The notes: generated by a model not told the origin, from the sequence alone. DNA of 64,000 nt from Pseudohaliea rubra DSM 19751 (GCF_000764025.1 NZ_KN234754.1:1-64000); one strand, 5' to 3'. Positions 52,266 through 61,437 are shown, counted from the first letter of the stretch. Numbers and translations: made by a program.

Positions 52266-52985
52266 ATGGCAATCCAGGAACGACTGATCGAATACGACTG
52301 TGACGGCGCCACGCTGGAAGGCTACCTCGCCTGGGACCCGGACCGGGGTCCGGCGCCGGCGGTGGCCGTGGCGCACGCCTGGGCCGGCCGCACGCCGTTT
52401 GAGGAGAGCAAGGCCCGTGCCCTGGCCGAGCAGGGCTATGTCGGCTTTGCCCTCGATATGTACGGCAAGGGTGTGCGCGGCAACAGCACGGAAGAGAACC
52501 AGGCTCTCCTCGGGCCCTTCCTCGAGGATCGCGACCGGGTCGCGCGGCGCATGGACCGTGCCATCGAGGTGCTCCGGGAGCAGGCGGAGGTGGATGCGCA
52601 GCGCGTAGCCGCCATCGGTTTCTGCTTCGGCGGTCTCTGTGTGCTGGATCTCGCCCGCAGCGGCAGTGATGTGCTCGGGGTGGTGTCCTTCCACGGTCTG
52701 TTCACGCCGCCCGGTAACAGCGGCGGGGCGCCGCGACCGATCCGCGCCAGGGTACTCTGCCTGCACGGCTGGGATGACCCCATGGCGCAGCCGGACAGCG
52801 TCCTTGAGCTGGCAAAGGAGATGACTGCCGCCGGCGCCGACTGGCAGCTCCACGCCTACGGCAACACCTTGCACGCCTTCACCAACCCGGAGGCCAACGA
52901 CCCCGATTTCGGCACCGTGTACAGCGACGATGCCGACCGGCGGTCACACCAGGCGCTGGCGAATTTCCTCGAGGAAATCTTTTAG
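52266..52985 (+). CDS. Dienelactone hydrolase family protein
   Basis: The 239-residue alpha/beta hydrolase has the cysteine nucleophile in GFCFGGL (C120), an aspartate in HGWDDPM and a histidine in NTLHAFTNPEA, the triad of dienelactone hydrolases. It hydrolyses lactones or esters; the true substrate is unknown, and no chlorocatechol genes are nearby. The ATG at 52266 has GGAGGCAA upstream. Its 3' end overlaps the convergent nuclease gene by 42 bases. Confidence 0.9.
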   Translation: MAIQERLIEYDCDGATLEGYLAWDPDRGPAPAVAVAHAWAGRTPFEESKARALAEQGYVGFALDMYGKGVRGNSTEENQALLGPFLEDRDRVARRMDRAIEVLREQAEVDAQRVAAIGFCFGGLCVLDLARSGSDVLGVVSFHGLFTPPGNSGGAPRPIRARVLCLHGWDDPMAQPDSVLELAKEMTAAGADWQLHAYGNTLHAFTNPEANDPDFGTVYSDDADRRSHQALANFLEEIF

Positions 52986-53816
52986 CCGCTGCCACCAGCC
53001 CGCGGGGGATGCCGGTGTCACCGGCGCCTCCGACGCTTCCCGGTACAGTGCATTGAGCCAGGCGGCGCCGCGGGCGCCGGCCTGGGCAACACGGCGCTCG
53101 GCCGCAGGACGGAAGCGCTCGAAATAGCCCGGATCGATGCGCTGCGTCGCAGGGTAGCTCTGGCGGCTGAGGGCCAGGCTCTCAGCGATCCATACGGCCG
53201 GGTCCGCCTCCCGCCAGGCATCGTCCAGCTCTGCCGCGTAGCGGGCCTCCAGCCGGGCCTGCAGGCGCCCGTCGCTTTTTCTTGCGCTCGCCAGCAGGCC
53301 CGAATCCCAGAGCCGGTGCAGGTTGCTGCGCCGGCCGTTCACCGTTACCGCGAAACCGTTGCCGCCGCGATCGTCGCGGCCGCCGACGTGGAGTGGCTGA
53401 TGCAGATCCTGGATGATATGCAGAGCGAAGCGCAGCGCCAGGGCACGGCGCGCCGGTAGCGTCGCCGGGTCCGCAAGCTCCCGGTGGAACTGTGCCAGGG
53501 CGGTGTAGGCATCACCGCCTGCCGGAGCCCGGCGCGGGTCATAGCGCGCCGCCCCTGGCGGCACGTTGACGTAGTGCCAGGCGCCGGCCTGACGCTGCCA
53601 GAACGGGACGGGATCGCTGCGCTTGCGGTCCGCCCAGGTGGACGCCACTGCCAGCGGCTCGTCGCCGAGGATCCCGCGTACCGCCGCCGTTGCTGCCGGG
53701 GAGAGGCGGGCCTCGGTGATGGCGCCGGCCACCCGGTGACCCTGCGGGCCCCAGGCGAGGGCGGGCAGGGCGAGGAGAGACAGGATGACCCCAGCCGTAT
53801 AGCGCAGTCTGTTCAT
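52944..53816 (-). CDS. S1/P1 nuclease family protein
   Basis: The 290-residue protein has a signal peptide with cleavage predicted at LPALA-W22, so the mature protein starts with tryptophan, whose N-terminal amine ligates zinc in this family. Further zinc-site motifs are GHRVAG, WHYVNVP, DLHQPLHVGG and NLHRLWD. It would be a periplasmic or secreted trinuclear-zinc nuclease acting on single-stranded DNA or RNA and releasing 5'-nucleotides. It could also supply phosphate from extracellular nucleic acids. AAGGAAA precedes the ATG at 53816. The 3' end overlaps the dienelactone hydrolase gene by 42 bases in opposite orientation. Confidence 0.92.
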   Translation of the reverse strand: MNRLRYTAGVILSLLALPALAWGPQGHRVAGAITEARLSPAATAAVRGILGDEPLAVASTWADRKRSDPVPFWQRQAGAWHYVNVPPGAARYDPRRAPAGGDAYTALAQFHRELADPATLPARRALALRFALHIIQDLHQPLHVGGRDDRGGNGFAVTVNGRRSNLHRLWDSGLLASARKSDGRLQARLEARYAAELDDAWREADPAVWIAESLALSRQSYPATQRIDPGYFERFRPAAERRVAQAGARGAAWLNALYREASEAPVTPASPAGWWQRLKDFLEEIRQRLV

Positions 53817-53917
53817 GGCGGGTTTCCTTTGCCGTTTCCCGGGGCGCCAGTGTAGCGGCCCCGGGGCCGTCACCGGTACACTTCGCTCGCCCGTGAATAA
53901 GTAAGGAGAATAGCGGC

Positions 53918-55429
53918 ATGGTGCAGGATGCCACCCCCATTGTTGTGGGCGTTAGCCAGCAGACCTGGCGCGACCGGGACCCGGCGCGAACGCCCGTGGA
54001 CGCCCTGGCCGAGGTCGCTGGTGCCGCGCTCGCCGACGCCGGTGTCGCCGCATCGGCGGTCGACGCGCTGGTCACCATTCCCTTTCTCGCTGAACAGGTT
54101 CCCCAGCTGGCGCCCCTGCTCACGCCGAACCCCGGCGCGGCGCTGGCTGACCGCCTGGGCATGAGCGCGGCGCTGCTCACCAGCGACTACGGGGGCAACC
54201 TGCCGCAATGGTTCATCAACCGGGGCGCTGATTGGCTTGCCCAGGGGCGTTACCGCATGCTCCTGCTTACCGGTGCCGAGCTCATGGCCACGCTACTCGG
54301 CACGCTGCGCGGTGGTGGTGACCTTCCGGCCTGGCGCGCCGGGGGCAACCGGCCCGCGGAAGACCTCGGCGCGGGCAGGCTACCCAGCCTTCCGGCGGAG
54401 CAGGCCCACGGCTTGTTTGAGCCGGTTGTCACCTACCCGCTGTTTGAAAGCGCACTGCGGCACGCCCAGGGGCTTGAGGAGGATGAGCAGCGGGCCCGGC
54501 TCGGGCGGATGATTGCCGCGATGAGCGAGGTCGCTGCAGCCAACCCCCACGCCTGGCGCCGGACGCCGCTCACCGCCGAGGCGGCGCTTGATGAGGCGAA
54601 CGGTAATCGCATCATCACCTGGCCTTACAACAAATGCATGAACGCGATCGCAGCCGTTGATATGGCCGCGGCGGTGCTGCTGACTACCGTGGGGGAGGCG
54701 CGGCGCCAGGGTATCGATCCGTCGCGCTGGGTCTACCTCCACGGCGGCGCCGAGGCCAATGACGTCTGGTATGCCGCCGAGCGCGAGGACTTTCACCGCT
54801 CCCCGGCCCTCGCGGCCTCGGCGGCGGCGGCCCTGGCGCAGGCCGGTCTTGCGATCGACGCCATCGACCACTTCGATCTCTACAGCTGCTTCCCGTCGGC
54901 GGTGACCGTTGCCTGCAACAGTCTGGGTCTGGCGCCGGAGGACCCGCGGGGCGTGACGGTGACCGGTGGGCTCACGCTCTTCGGCGGCCCCGGCAACAAC
55001 TACTCGACCCACGCCATCGCCGAGCTGGTCAGCCGGCTGCGTGAGGTCGGCAGCGGCCACGGCCTCGTGACTGCCAATGGCGGCTACCTGACCAAGCATG
55101 CCGTGGGCATCTACGGTATGGCGCCCCCGGCCCGGCCCTGGGGCGAGCGTGACCCGGGGGCCGCCCAGGCCGCCGTGCCCCTGGACCGGCACCCGCGGCT
55201 GCGGGACCCCGTGGGGGCGGAGACCGTGCATATCGAGGCCCACGCCGTGCGCTACGAGCAGGGTCCGGCCACGGGCGTGCTGGTCTGTCGCCTTGCCGAC
55301 GGCCAGCGCTGCCTTGCCCAGGCCCGGGACGACAGTGCACTGCTCGAGCGCCTGGCCCATGACGACTGCGTGGGCGCGCCCGGTATCGTGACAGCGGGGG
55401 AGCCGGTCAATGCCTTCCGTTTCGCCTGA
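53918..55429 (+). CDS. Thiolase-like protein (SCP2/TLP1 type) with extra C-terminal domain
   Basis: The 503-residue protein has a thiolase fold with DHFDLYSCFPSAVTVACNSLG and GGLTLFGGPGNNYSTHAIAE, but the nucleophilic-cysteine position reads LLTSDYGGN, with no cysteine. It continues with a C-terminal domain (about 400-503) like the TLP1 add-on domain. Such proteins are annotated acetyl-CoA acetyltransferases but probably do not catalyse classical thiolysis; a CoA-ester binding or retro-aldol role is possible. It starts the run that leads to the kinase-like / DUF6285 / acyl-CoA dehydrogenase genes and overlaps the next gene by 20 bases. Confidence 0.82.
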   Translation: MVQDATPIVVGVSQQTWRDRDPARTPVDALAEVAGAALADAGVAASAVDALVTIPFLAEQVPQLAPLLTPNPGAALADRLGMSAALLTSDYGGNLPQWFINRGADWLAQGRYRMLLLTGAELMATLLGTLRGGGDLPAWRAGGNRPAEDLGAGRLPSLPAEQAHGLFEPVVTYPLFESALRHAQGLEEDEQRARLGRMIAAMSEVAAANPHAWRRTPLTAEAALDEANGNRIITWPYNKCMNAIAAVDMAAAVLLTTVGEARRQGIDPSRWVYLHGGAEANDVWYAAEREDFHRSPALAASAAAALAQAGLAIDAIDHFDLYSCFPSAVTVACNSLGLAPEDPRGVTVTGGLTLFGGPGNNYSTHAIAELVSRLREVGSGHGLVTANGGYLTKHAVGIYGMAPPARPWGERDPGAAQAAVPLDRHPRLRDPVGAETVHIEAHAVRYEQGPATGVLVCRLADGQRCLAQARDDSALLERLAHDDCVGAPGIVTAGEPVNAFRFA

Positions 55430-56429
55430 GGTGGCCCTTGCCGCGGGGCTCGCGGCACGCCTTGGTGGTGGCGAGGTCCACGGGCTCCGGCGCCTGAGTG
55501 GCGGGGCGAACATGGAGACCTGGGCCTTTGACTGGGTGCCCGGAGACGTGCAGAACGCCGCTGCGGCTCAGCCGATGATTCTGCGGCGCCTGCCCGCAGG
55601 GGTTGCCGGGGGCGGCGAGGATGCGCTGCTGCCTCTGGACCTGGCGGTGGAGGCGGCGCTCCTGCGCTTCGCCGCGCGCGGCGGCGTCCCCGTGCCCGCG
55701 GTGCGCGCTGAACTTGTCGCCGGAGACGGCCTTGGCGACGGCTACCTCATGGACCGGCTGCCCGGTGAGGCCCTGCCGCAGAAGCTGTTTCGCGACGAGC
55801 GCTATGCGGCAGCCCTCGGCGGCCTGGCCGCGGACTGCGGCCGGGCCCTGGCGGCGATTCATGCCCTGCCCACGGACGACCTGCCGCCGGCACTGCCCCG
55901 CAGTAGCCACGGCGAGCGGCTGGGGCGGCTGCAGGACCTTCTCGATGGTTTTGGCAACGTGTCGCCGGTGCTTGAGCTGGCCCTCCGCTGGCTGCGGGCG
56001 CAGGCGCCGCCAGCGGCGCCCCTGCGCCTTGTGCACGGCGACTTCCGCTGCGGCAATCTGCTGGTGACCCCCGCGGGTCTCGAGGCCGTGCTGGACTGGG
56101 AGCGGGCCCACCTCGGTTACCCGGCGGAGGATCTGGGTTACCTCTGCGCCAATGTGTGGCGTTTTGGCCGCAGCGATCGGCCCGTGGGAGGCTTCGGCGC
56201 CTACGGCGACCTGCTCGAGGCCTACCGTGAAGCCGCCGGCTGGGCGCCGACGGTCGGCGAACTTCACTACTGGGAAGTCTTCGCGGCCCTCGACTGGGGC
56301 CTTGTCTGCCTGACCATGCTGGATCTGCACCGCAGCGGTCGGGACCCGTCGCTGGAGCGGGCCGCCGTGGGCCGTCGTCTGTCAGAGGCGGAGATCGATC
56401 TGCTGCTTCTTCTGGAGGATCACCTGTGA
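55410..56429 (+). CDS. APH-fold phosphotransferase, LvaA / ACAD10-11 kinase-like
   Basis: The 339-residue protein is an aminoglycoside-phosphotransferase-fold kinase with catalytic D211 and N216 in HGDFRCGN and the metal aspartate in LDWERAHLG (D229). Kinases of this type beside acyl-CoA dehydrogenases include LvaA of Pseudomonas putida, which phosphorylates the 4-hydroxyl of 4-hydroxyvaleryl-CoA, and the kinase domains of ACAD10/ACAD11. The order here (kinase, small protein, acyl-CoA dehydrogenase) matches lvaA-lvaB-lvaC. It overlaps the upstream gene by 20 bases and the downstream one by 4. Confidence 0.82.
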   Translation: MPSVSPEVALAAGLAARLGGGEVHGLRRLSGGANMETWAFDWVPGDVQNAAAAQPMILRRLPAGVAGGGEDALLPLDLAVEAALLRFAARGGVPVPAVRAELVAGDGLGDGYLMDRLPGEALPQKLFRDERYAAALGGLAADCGRALAAIHALPTDDLPPALPRSSHGERLGRLQDLLDGFGNVSPVLELALRWLRAQAPPAAPLRLVHGDFRCGNLLVTPAGLEAVLDWERAHLGYPAEDLGYLCANVWRFGRSDRPVGGFGAYGDLLEAYREAAGWAPTVGELHYWEVFAALDWGLVCLTMLDLHRSGRDPSLERAAVGRRLSEAEIDLLLLLEDHL

Positions 56430-56815
56430 CCACTACCGCAACGGAACTGCTCGCCGCCGTTGGCGAGTTCATCGAGCGGGAGGCGCAGCCCGTGCTCTCG
56501 GGGCGGGCGGCCTTCGAGGCCCGCGTTGCCCGCAACGCCCTGGCCATGCTGCGCCGGGAGCAGGCGCTGGCGCCGGCACTTGCGGCGCTGGATGCAAAGG
56601 CCGCCGTCTGGGTGGGCGGAGATAGCGCCGAACCGGTGCCCGTCACCCTGGCCCGGGCCCTCCGCGACGGTCATCTGCCTGCGGATCAACGTACCCTCGG
56701 CTATCTGCGCCGACGCACGCTGACGCGCCTTGCTATCGATAACCCCCGCTACAGCGGTTTTGTTGCAGCCGCCGCGCGCTGGCCCGACGACCTGCCGGAA
56801 GGCGTTTCCCCGTGA
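56426..56815 (+). CDS. DUF6285 protein, possible LvaB-like kinase partner
   Basis: This 129-residue helical protein (LLAAVGEFIEREAQPVL, RVARNALAMLRREQAL, RALRDGHLPADQRTLGYLRR) fits DUF6285. In lva-type operons the small LvaB protein of about this size is needed for full LvaA kinase activity. Its position between the kinase and dehydrogenase supports the same role here, but sequence identity to LvaB could not be tested. The start is GTG; both neighbours overlap by 4 bases. Confidence 0.75.
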   Translation: MTTTATELLAAVGEFIEREAQPVLSGRAAFEARVARNALAMLRREQALAPALAALDAKAAVWVGGDSAEPVPVTLARALRDGHLPADQRTLGYLRRRTLTRLAIDNPRYSGFVAAAARWPDDLPEGVSP

Positions 56816-58083
56816 ACCAGCCTGACCCGGCTACGCTGCGGCCCTTCCTCGACGATCTGGACGCTTTCATCGAGCGGGAACTCGCACCGCTGGAGGCTGA
56901 GGGAGACAACCGGCGTTTTTTTGACCACCGGCGCGAGTATGCGCGTACCGCCTGGGAGGACGATGGCAAGCCGCACCCGGCCTGGGAAGCGCTGCTGGCT
57001 GAGGCGCGCGGGCGGGCACGGGCGGCCGGCTTCCTCGGCTACGCGCTGCCGGCGGAGTACGGCGGCGGGGACGCCAGCAACTGGCAGATGGCCGTCGTGC
57101 GCGAGCACCTGGCGGCGAAAGGCATCGGCCTGCACTGCGATCTGCAGAACGAGCACGCTATCGTCGGTAACTTTCCGACTACTCTGGCGTTCCGGGACTT
57201 CGGCAGCGATGCGCAGAAGGCGGCCTTTATCCCCGGCAGCATCAGCGGCGAGGTGGCAGTCGCCTTTGGTCTTACGGAACCTGAGCATGGGTCCGACGCT
57301 ACCTGGCTCGAGACCCGGGCGGAGCCCTGCCGACGCGACGGTGTCGACGGCTGGTTGCTCAACGGCGAGAAGATGTGGACCACCGGTGCCCACGCAGCCA
57401 CCCACATCCTTATCTTCGCCCGCAGCGAGGGTGAGGCGGGTGATGCCCGGGGGATCACCTGCTTCGTCATGCCCAACCCGAGCCCGGGCTTCGCTATCGA
57501 GGAGTGGTTGTGGACCTTCAACATGCCCACGGACCACCCCCGGGTCTCGCTGCGGGATGTCTGGCTGCCGGACAGTGCGATCCTCGGAGAGCGCGGCCTG
57601 GGCCTCGCAGTGGCCCAGCACTTCGTCCATGAGAACCGGATCCGCCAGGCGGCCTCGAGCCTCGGCACCGCGCGCTACTGCATCACCGAGTCCGTGGCCT
57701 GGGCGCGGGAGCGGCACACCTTCGGCCGACCGCTGGCGGAGAATCAGTCCATCCAGTTCCGTCTCGCTGAACTACAGACGGACTACGAGCTGATCCGCGC
57801 CCTGACCTTTGAAGTCGCGGCGCGCATGGACACAATGAACAAACGCAAGGTCGCCAGGGCGTTGTCGGACAAGGTCGCCATGTGCAACTACCGGGCAAAC
57901 CGGCTGGCCTGTGAGGCCGCGGATGCGGCGATTCAGGTGCACGGCGGCCTGGGCTACTCACGCTACAAGCAGTTCGAGCACCACTACCGGCACCACCGGC
58001 GCTACCGCATCACCGAAGGCTCCGATGAAATCCAGCTGCGCAAGATTGCAGGGCACCTTTTTGGCTACCTTGGAGGAAAGTAA
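56812..58083 (+). CDS. Acyl-CoA dehydrogenase, LvaC / ACAD10-11-like
   Basis: The 423-residue enzyme shows FGLTEPEHGSDATWLETRAE, GWLLNGEKMWTTGAHAATHI, ERHTFGRPLAENQSIQFRLA and AIQVHGGLGYSRYKQFEHHY. Long acyl-CoA dehydrogenases of this clade lie next to APH-type kinases and, in LvaC and ACAD10/11, eliminate phosphate from 4-phosphoacyl-CoA and rehydrate the product to 3-hydroxyacyl-CoA instead of simply oxidising. Operon context favours that chemistry; ordinary dehydrogenation is the alternative. The start is GTG. Confidence 0.85.
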   Translation: MNQPDPATLRPFLDDLDAFIERELAPLEAEGDNRRFFDHRREYARTAWEDDGKPHPAWEALLAEARGRARAAGFLGYALPAEYGGGDASNWQMAVVREHLAAKGIGLHCDLQNEHAIVGNFPTTLAFRDFGSDAQKAAFIPGSISGEVAVAFGLTEPEHGSDATWLETRAEPCRRDGVDGWLLNGEKMWTTGAHAATHILIFARSEGEAGDARGITCFVMPNPSPGFAIEEWLWTFNMPTDHPRVSLRDVWLPDSAILGERGLGLAVAQHFVHENRIRQAASSLGTARYCITESVAWARERHTFGRPLAENQSIQFRLAELQTDYELIRALTFEVAARMDTMNKRKVARALSDKVAMCNYRANRLACEAADAAIQVHGGLGYSRYKQFEHHYRHHRRYRITEGSDEIQLRKIAGHLFGYLGGK

Positions 58084-58113
58084 TCACTGCAAACCTTGAT
58101 CGAGCGCAAGGGT

Positions 58114-58142
58114 ACCCGAGCGGGTCGGGTGTAGCTTTTCTT
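58114..58142 (+). terminator. Weak terminator after the LvaC-like gene
   Basis: ACCCGA-GCGGG-TCGGGT makes a 6-bp stem with a 5-base loop, followed five bases later by TTTTCTT. It lies 31 bases past the stop and before the DUF1302 promoter region. Confidence 0.4.
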
Positions 58143-58179
58143 GCATGGTGCGCCGCAAAGCGCTCCGCAAAGTAGGCAC

Positions 58180-58185
58180 TATAAT
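58180..58185 (+). promoter_or_regulatory. Perfect -10 hexamer before DUF1302 gene
   Basis: TATAAT lies 25 bases upstream of the GTG start, in one of few AT-rich patches here. No good -35 lies at 16-18 bases, so an activator may be required. Confidence 0.45.
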
Positions 58186-58209
58186 AATCAACCTGGGAGG
58201 AGAAGCCCC

Positions 58210-60036
58210 GTGAAACTCCACCGCTCCAGTCTGTCCATCGCCGTTGCCCTTGCCGGCGGCGTCCTTGCCGGCGACGCCGCCGCTTTTGAGATCGGCCCTT
58301 TCGAGGCCACCCTGCGGTCCAACATCACCCTGGGCGCCAGCTGGCGAGCGGACGATGCATCCAACGGTGTCCTGTCGCCGGGCAACACGGGTGGCGAGGG
58401 ACGGGCCTCTTCGTCCACCACGGACGACGGCAACCTGAACTACGATCAGGGCGACATGTACTCTTTCCGCCTGACGGGGCTCCACGATCTGGATCTCAAC
58501 GCCGGCAGCTGGGGTGTCTTCGGCCGGGTGAAGTACTGGTATGACTACGCCCTGGAAAACGACGAGGTCGCGCACGGCCACGCTGCCAACGGCTACACGC
58601 CCGGCGAGAAGCTGGACACCTCCGACTTCGAGGACCTCGCCCAGGGCAAGGGCATCGAACTGCTGGACGCTTATGTTTACGGCACCTTCGACCTCGGTGA
58701 CATGCCGGTGGAACTGCGCGCGGGCAACATGGCCCTCAACTGGGGCGAATCGCTGTTCATCCAGAACGGCCTCAACGTCATCAGCCCCTTCGACGTCACG
58801 GCGATTCGTCGCCCGGGTACGGAAATCCGTGAAGCCCTGCTGCCCGTGGGAATGCTCTACGCCAACGTGGGCGTGACGTACAACCTCACCCTTGAGGCTT
58901 TTTACCAGTACGACTGGCAGCGCACGATTCTCGATGAGTGCGGCACCTACTGGAGCGCGGCCGACCCCTACGGCGGCGGCTGCAACTACCTTACCGGGGT
59001 CACCAGCCTGCCGGACGGTGCTCAGGAAGCTGCGGGGCTCACCATCGCCCGTGCCCCGGACGACGAGCCCGATGACGGCGGTCAGTACGGCATCTCCGCC
59101 CGCTATTTCATGGACTCCCTGAACGGTACGGAGCTGGGCCTCTACTATGTCAATTATCACAGCCGGACGCCGATCTTCTCTGCCACCAACACGACGGAGG
59201 CCTTTGGTCAGCCCTTCCTGAACCCGGCGGTGCAGCCCGAATTTTTCTTCGAGTTCCCCGAGGATATCGAGGTTTACGGCTTTACCTTTGCTACCAACGT
59301 CGGCTTCTGGGCTGTCGCCGGAGAACTCAGTTATCGGCCCGATATGCCGCTGCAGATCAACACCGTGGACCTCCTCCAGTCCCTCGCCCTCGGCGCCTTC
59401 GCGGAGTGGTCGCCGATGACAGCCCGCTCTCTCGCTGCGGGCCCCGGGGCCTACGTGGCCGGCTATGACACCGTTGAGTATACGCAGGCGCAGGTCAGCG
59501 TGATCCGTTTCTTTGAGCAGGTGTTCGGCGCCGATCGCCTGTCCCTCGCTGCGGAAATCGGCGGCGCCTGGGTCGACGGTATGGAGGACGGAATCAACTA
59601 CGGACGCTCCGCCACCTACGGAGTCGGCGACTTTGAGAGCTTTACCAGCCCGATCTTCGGTGTCCCGGTGAGCTGCAACGCACATCCGGTGCTCGCAACG
59701 CTCGGCGTCGTGCCGAATGCGAATGCCGAGTACTGCACCGACGACGGCTTTACGACCGGCTCTTCCTGGGGCTACCAGGTGCGCGCAAGCATGGAGTTCA
59801 ACGACGCCCTGGCCGGTGTCAATCTCGTGCCTAGCCTGGCCTGGTCGCACGATGTAGACGGTTACGGCCCCGCGCCGAACTTCGTGGAAGGCCGCCAGGC
59901 GCTGAGCGTGGCGCTGCGTGCCGATTATCTGAATGTGTACCGGGCGGAGCTGGCCTACACGAGCTTCTTCGGCGCGGACTACAACGAACTGGCGGACCGG
60001 GATTTCCTGTCCCTCAGCTTTTCCGTAGCCTTTTAA
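58210..60036 (+). CDS. DUF1302 outer-membrane protein
   Basis: The 608-residue protein starts at GTG (GGGAGGAG upstream), with signal peptide LSIAVALAGGVLAGDAAAF, then IGPFEATLRSNITLGASWR, typical of DUF1302. The remainder alternates beta strands rich in aromatic residues and ends LSFSVAF, consistent with an outer-membrane barrel. DUF1302 proteins pair with DUF1329 proteins and MMPL transporters in degraders of hydrophobic compounds and may help lipid or ester transit across the outer membrane. It has two cysteine-containing loops (CGTYWS...CNYL and CNAHP...YCTDDG). Confidence 0.9.
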   Translation: MKLHRSSLSIAVALAGGVLAGDAAAFEIGPFEATLRSNITLGASWRADDASNGVLSPGNTGGEGRASSSTTDDGNLNYDQGDMYSFRLTGLHDLDLNAGSWGVFGRVKYWYDYALENDEVAHGHAANGYTPGEKLDTSDFEDLAQGKGIELLDAYVYGTFDLGDMPVELRAGNMALNWGESLFIQNGLNVISPFDVTAIRRPGTEIREALLPVGMLYANVGVTYNLTLEAFYQYDWQRTILDECGTYWSAADPYGGGCNYLTGVTSLPDGAQEAAGLTIARAPDDEPDDGGQYGISARYFMDSLNGTELGLYYVNYHSRTPIFSATNTTEAFGQPFLNPAVQPEFFFEFPEDIEVYGFTFATNVGFWAVAGELSYRPDMPLQINTVDLLQSLALGAFAEWSPMTARSLAAGPGAYVAGYDTVEYTQAQVSVIRFFEQVFGADRLSLAAEIGGAWVDGMEDGINYGRSATYGVGDFESFTSPIFGVPVSCNAHPVLATLGVVPNANAEYCTDDGFTTGSSWGYQVRASMEFNDALAGVNLVPSLAWSHDVDGYGPAPNFVEGRQALSVALRADYLNVYRAELAYTSFFGADYNELADRDFLSLSFSVAF

Positions 60037-60072
60037 AGGGTAGTGTTTTAACGATAACAACGGAGTACCACC

Positions 60073-61437
60073 ATGCAGAAGCGACTCATCGGCATCGCCC
60101 TGACGGGATTCCTGGCGGCCGGCGCCGGAGCAGCGCTCGCCGCGCTGACGCCGGAGGAACTCGCGCGTCTCGGCGGCGAGGAACTGACCCCCATGGGCGC
60201 CGAGCGCGCCGGCAACGGCGACGGCACGATCCCGCCCTGGAGCGGCGGTCTCCGGGAGTTGCCCGAAGGTTACGTGGCGGGGGAGCGCCTGCTGGACCCT
60301 TATGCCGATGATGAGGTGCTGTTTACCATCACCGCTGACAATGTCGATGACTATGCGGACAGGCTCACGCCCGGGCAGCGCGCCATGTTCGAGCGCTACC
60401 CGGACAGCTTCCGCATGCCGATCTACCCTACCCGCCGCAGCGCCCGCTACCCGGACAGCGAGTTCCAGCGCATCCTCGATACTGCGGCCGACGTCGAGCT
60501 GGTCCCCGGAGGCAACGGTCTTGAGAACTATGCCGGCACCATACCGTTTCCGATCCCCGACAATGGCCTCGAGGCCATCTGGAACCACATTACCCGCTAT
60601 CGCAACGACAACGGTCTCTCAAGGCGCTACATCCAGGCGCCGGTTCAGGAGAACGGCGCTTTTGCCCCGGTCCTGTTTGAGGACGAGACGCTGCCCGGTG
60701 CACGCATTGCGCCGGAGGAGTACCCGAACCTGCTGTTCGTATTTCTGCAGCGGGTACTGGCACCGGCCCGGCTCGAGGGTGATGTGCTGTTGGTCCACGA
60801 GTTCATCAACCAGGTAAAAGACCCCCGGGCGGCCTGGGTCTACAACGCAGGCCAGCGCCGCGTGCGCCGGGCTCCGAACATCGCCTACGACGGCCCCGGC
60901 ACAGCGTCCGACGGTTTGCGCACGGCGGACGATCTCGACATGTACAACGGCGCGCCGGACCGCTACGACTGGGAGCTGGTGGGCAAGCGCGAAATTTATA
61001 TCCCCTACAACAGCTATCAGCTGCGGCGCGGTGACCTAAAGTACAAGGACATCATCAAGGCCGGTCACATGGATCCCCAGTATCTGCGCTACGAGCTGCA
61101 CCGGGTCTGGGTGGTCGAGTCCAGGCTGAAAGAGGGTGAGCGGCATATCTACGCGCGCCGGACTTTTTATATCGACGAGGACAGCTGGCAGATCTCCCTC
61201 GTGGATCACTATGACGGCCGCGGCGAGCTGTGGAAGTTCAAGGAAGGGCACAAGATCATGCACTACCAGGTGGCGGTGCCCTGGCTGGCTGCCGAGTCCC
61301 TGCATGACCTGATCTCTGGTCGCTACGTGGTCATCGGCCTCGACAACGAGGAAGACGGCTACCAGTACAGCTTCGACTACGACGGCGACTTCAACGACTT
61401 CACCCCCTCGGCACTGCGGCGGGCCGGTCGACGCTGA
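60073..61437 (+). CDS. DUF1329 periplasmic lipoprotein-localisation-like protein
   Basis: The 454-residue protein has a signal peptide (IGIALTGFLAAGAGAALA) and DUF1329 hallmarks: LGGEELTPMGAERAGNGDGTIPPW near the start, NHITRYR, YNAGQRRVRRAPNIAYDGPG and YDWELVGKREIYIPYNSYQL. DUF1329 proteins have an outer-membrane lipoprotein-sorting-protein (LolB-like) fold that holds hydrophobic ligands. It follows DUF1302 by 36 bases and overlaps the YCF48 gene by 3 (TGATG), indicating a joint periplasmic role. Confidence 0.92.
   Translation: MQKRLIGIALTGFLAAGAGAALAALTPEELARLGGEELTPMGAERAGNGDGTIPPWSGGLRELPEGYVAGERLLDPYADDEVLFTITADNVDDYADRLTPGQRAMFERYPDSFRMPIYPTRRSARYPDSEFQRILDTAADVELVPGGNGLENYAGTIPFPIPDNGLEAIWNHITRYRNDNGLSRRYIQAPVQENGAFAPVLFEDETLPGARIAPEEYPNLLFVFLQRVLAPARLEGDVLLVHEFINQVKDPRAAWVYNAGQRRVRRAPNIAYDGPGTASDGLRTADDLDMYNGAPDRYDWELVGKREIYIPYNSYQLRRGDLKYKDIIKAGHMDPQYLRYELHRVWVVESRLKEGERHIYARRTFYIDEDSWQISLVDHYDGRGELWKFKEGHKIMHYQVAVPWLAAESLHDLISGRYVVIGLDNEEDGYQYSFDYDGDFNDFTPSALRRAGRR

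Noticed and set aside
58084-60588. 834-codon minus-strand frame opposite DUF1302 and DUF1329 genes
   Set aside because: It spans two well-supported genes and the promoter between them on the other strand and has no protein-like motifs.
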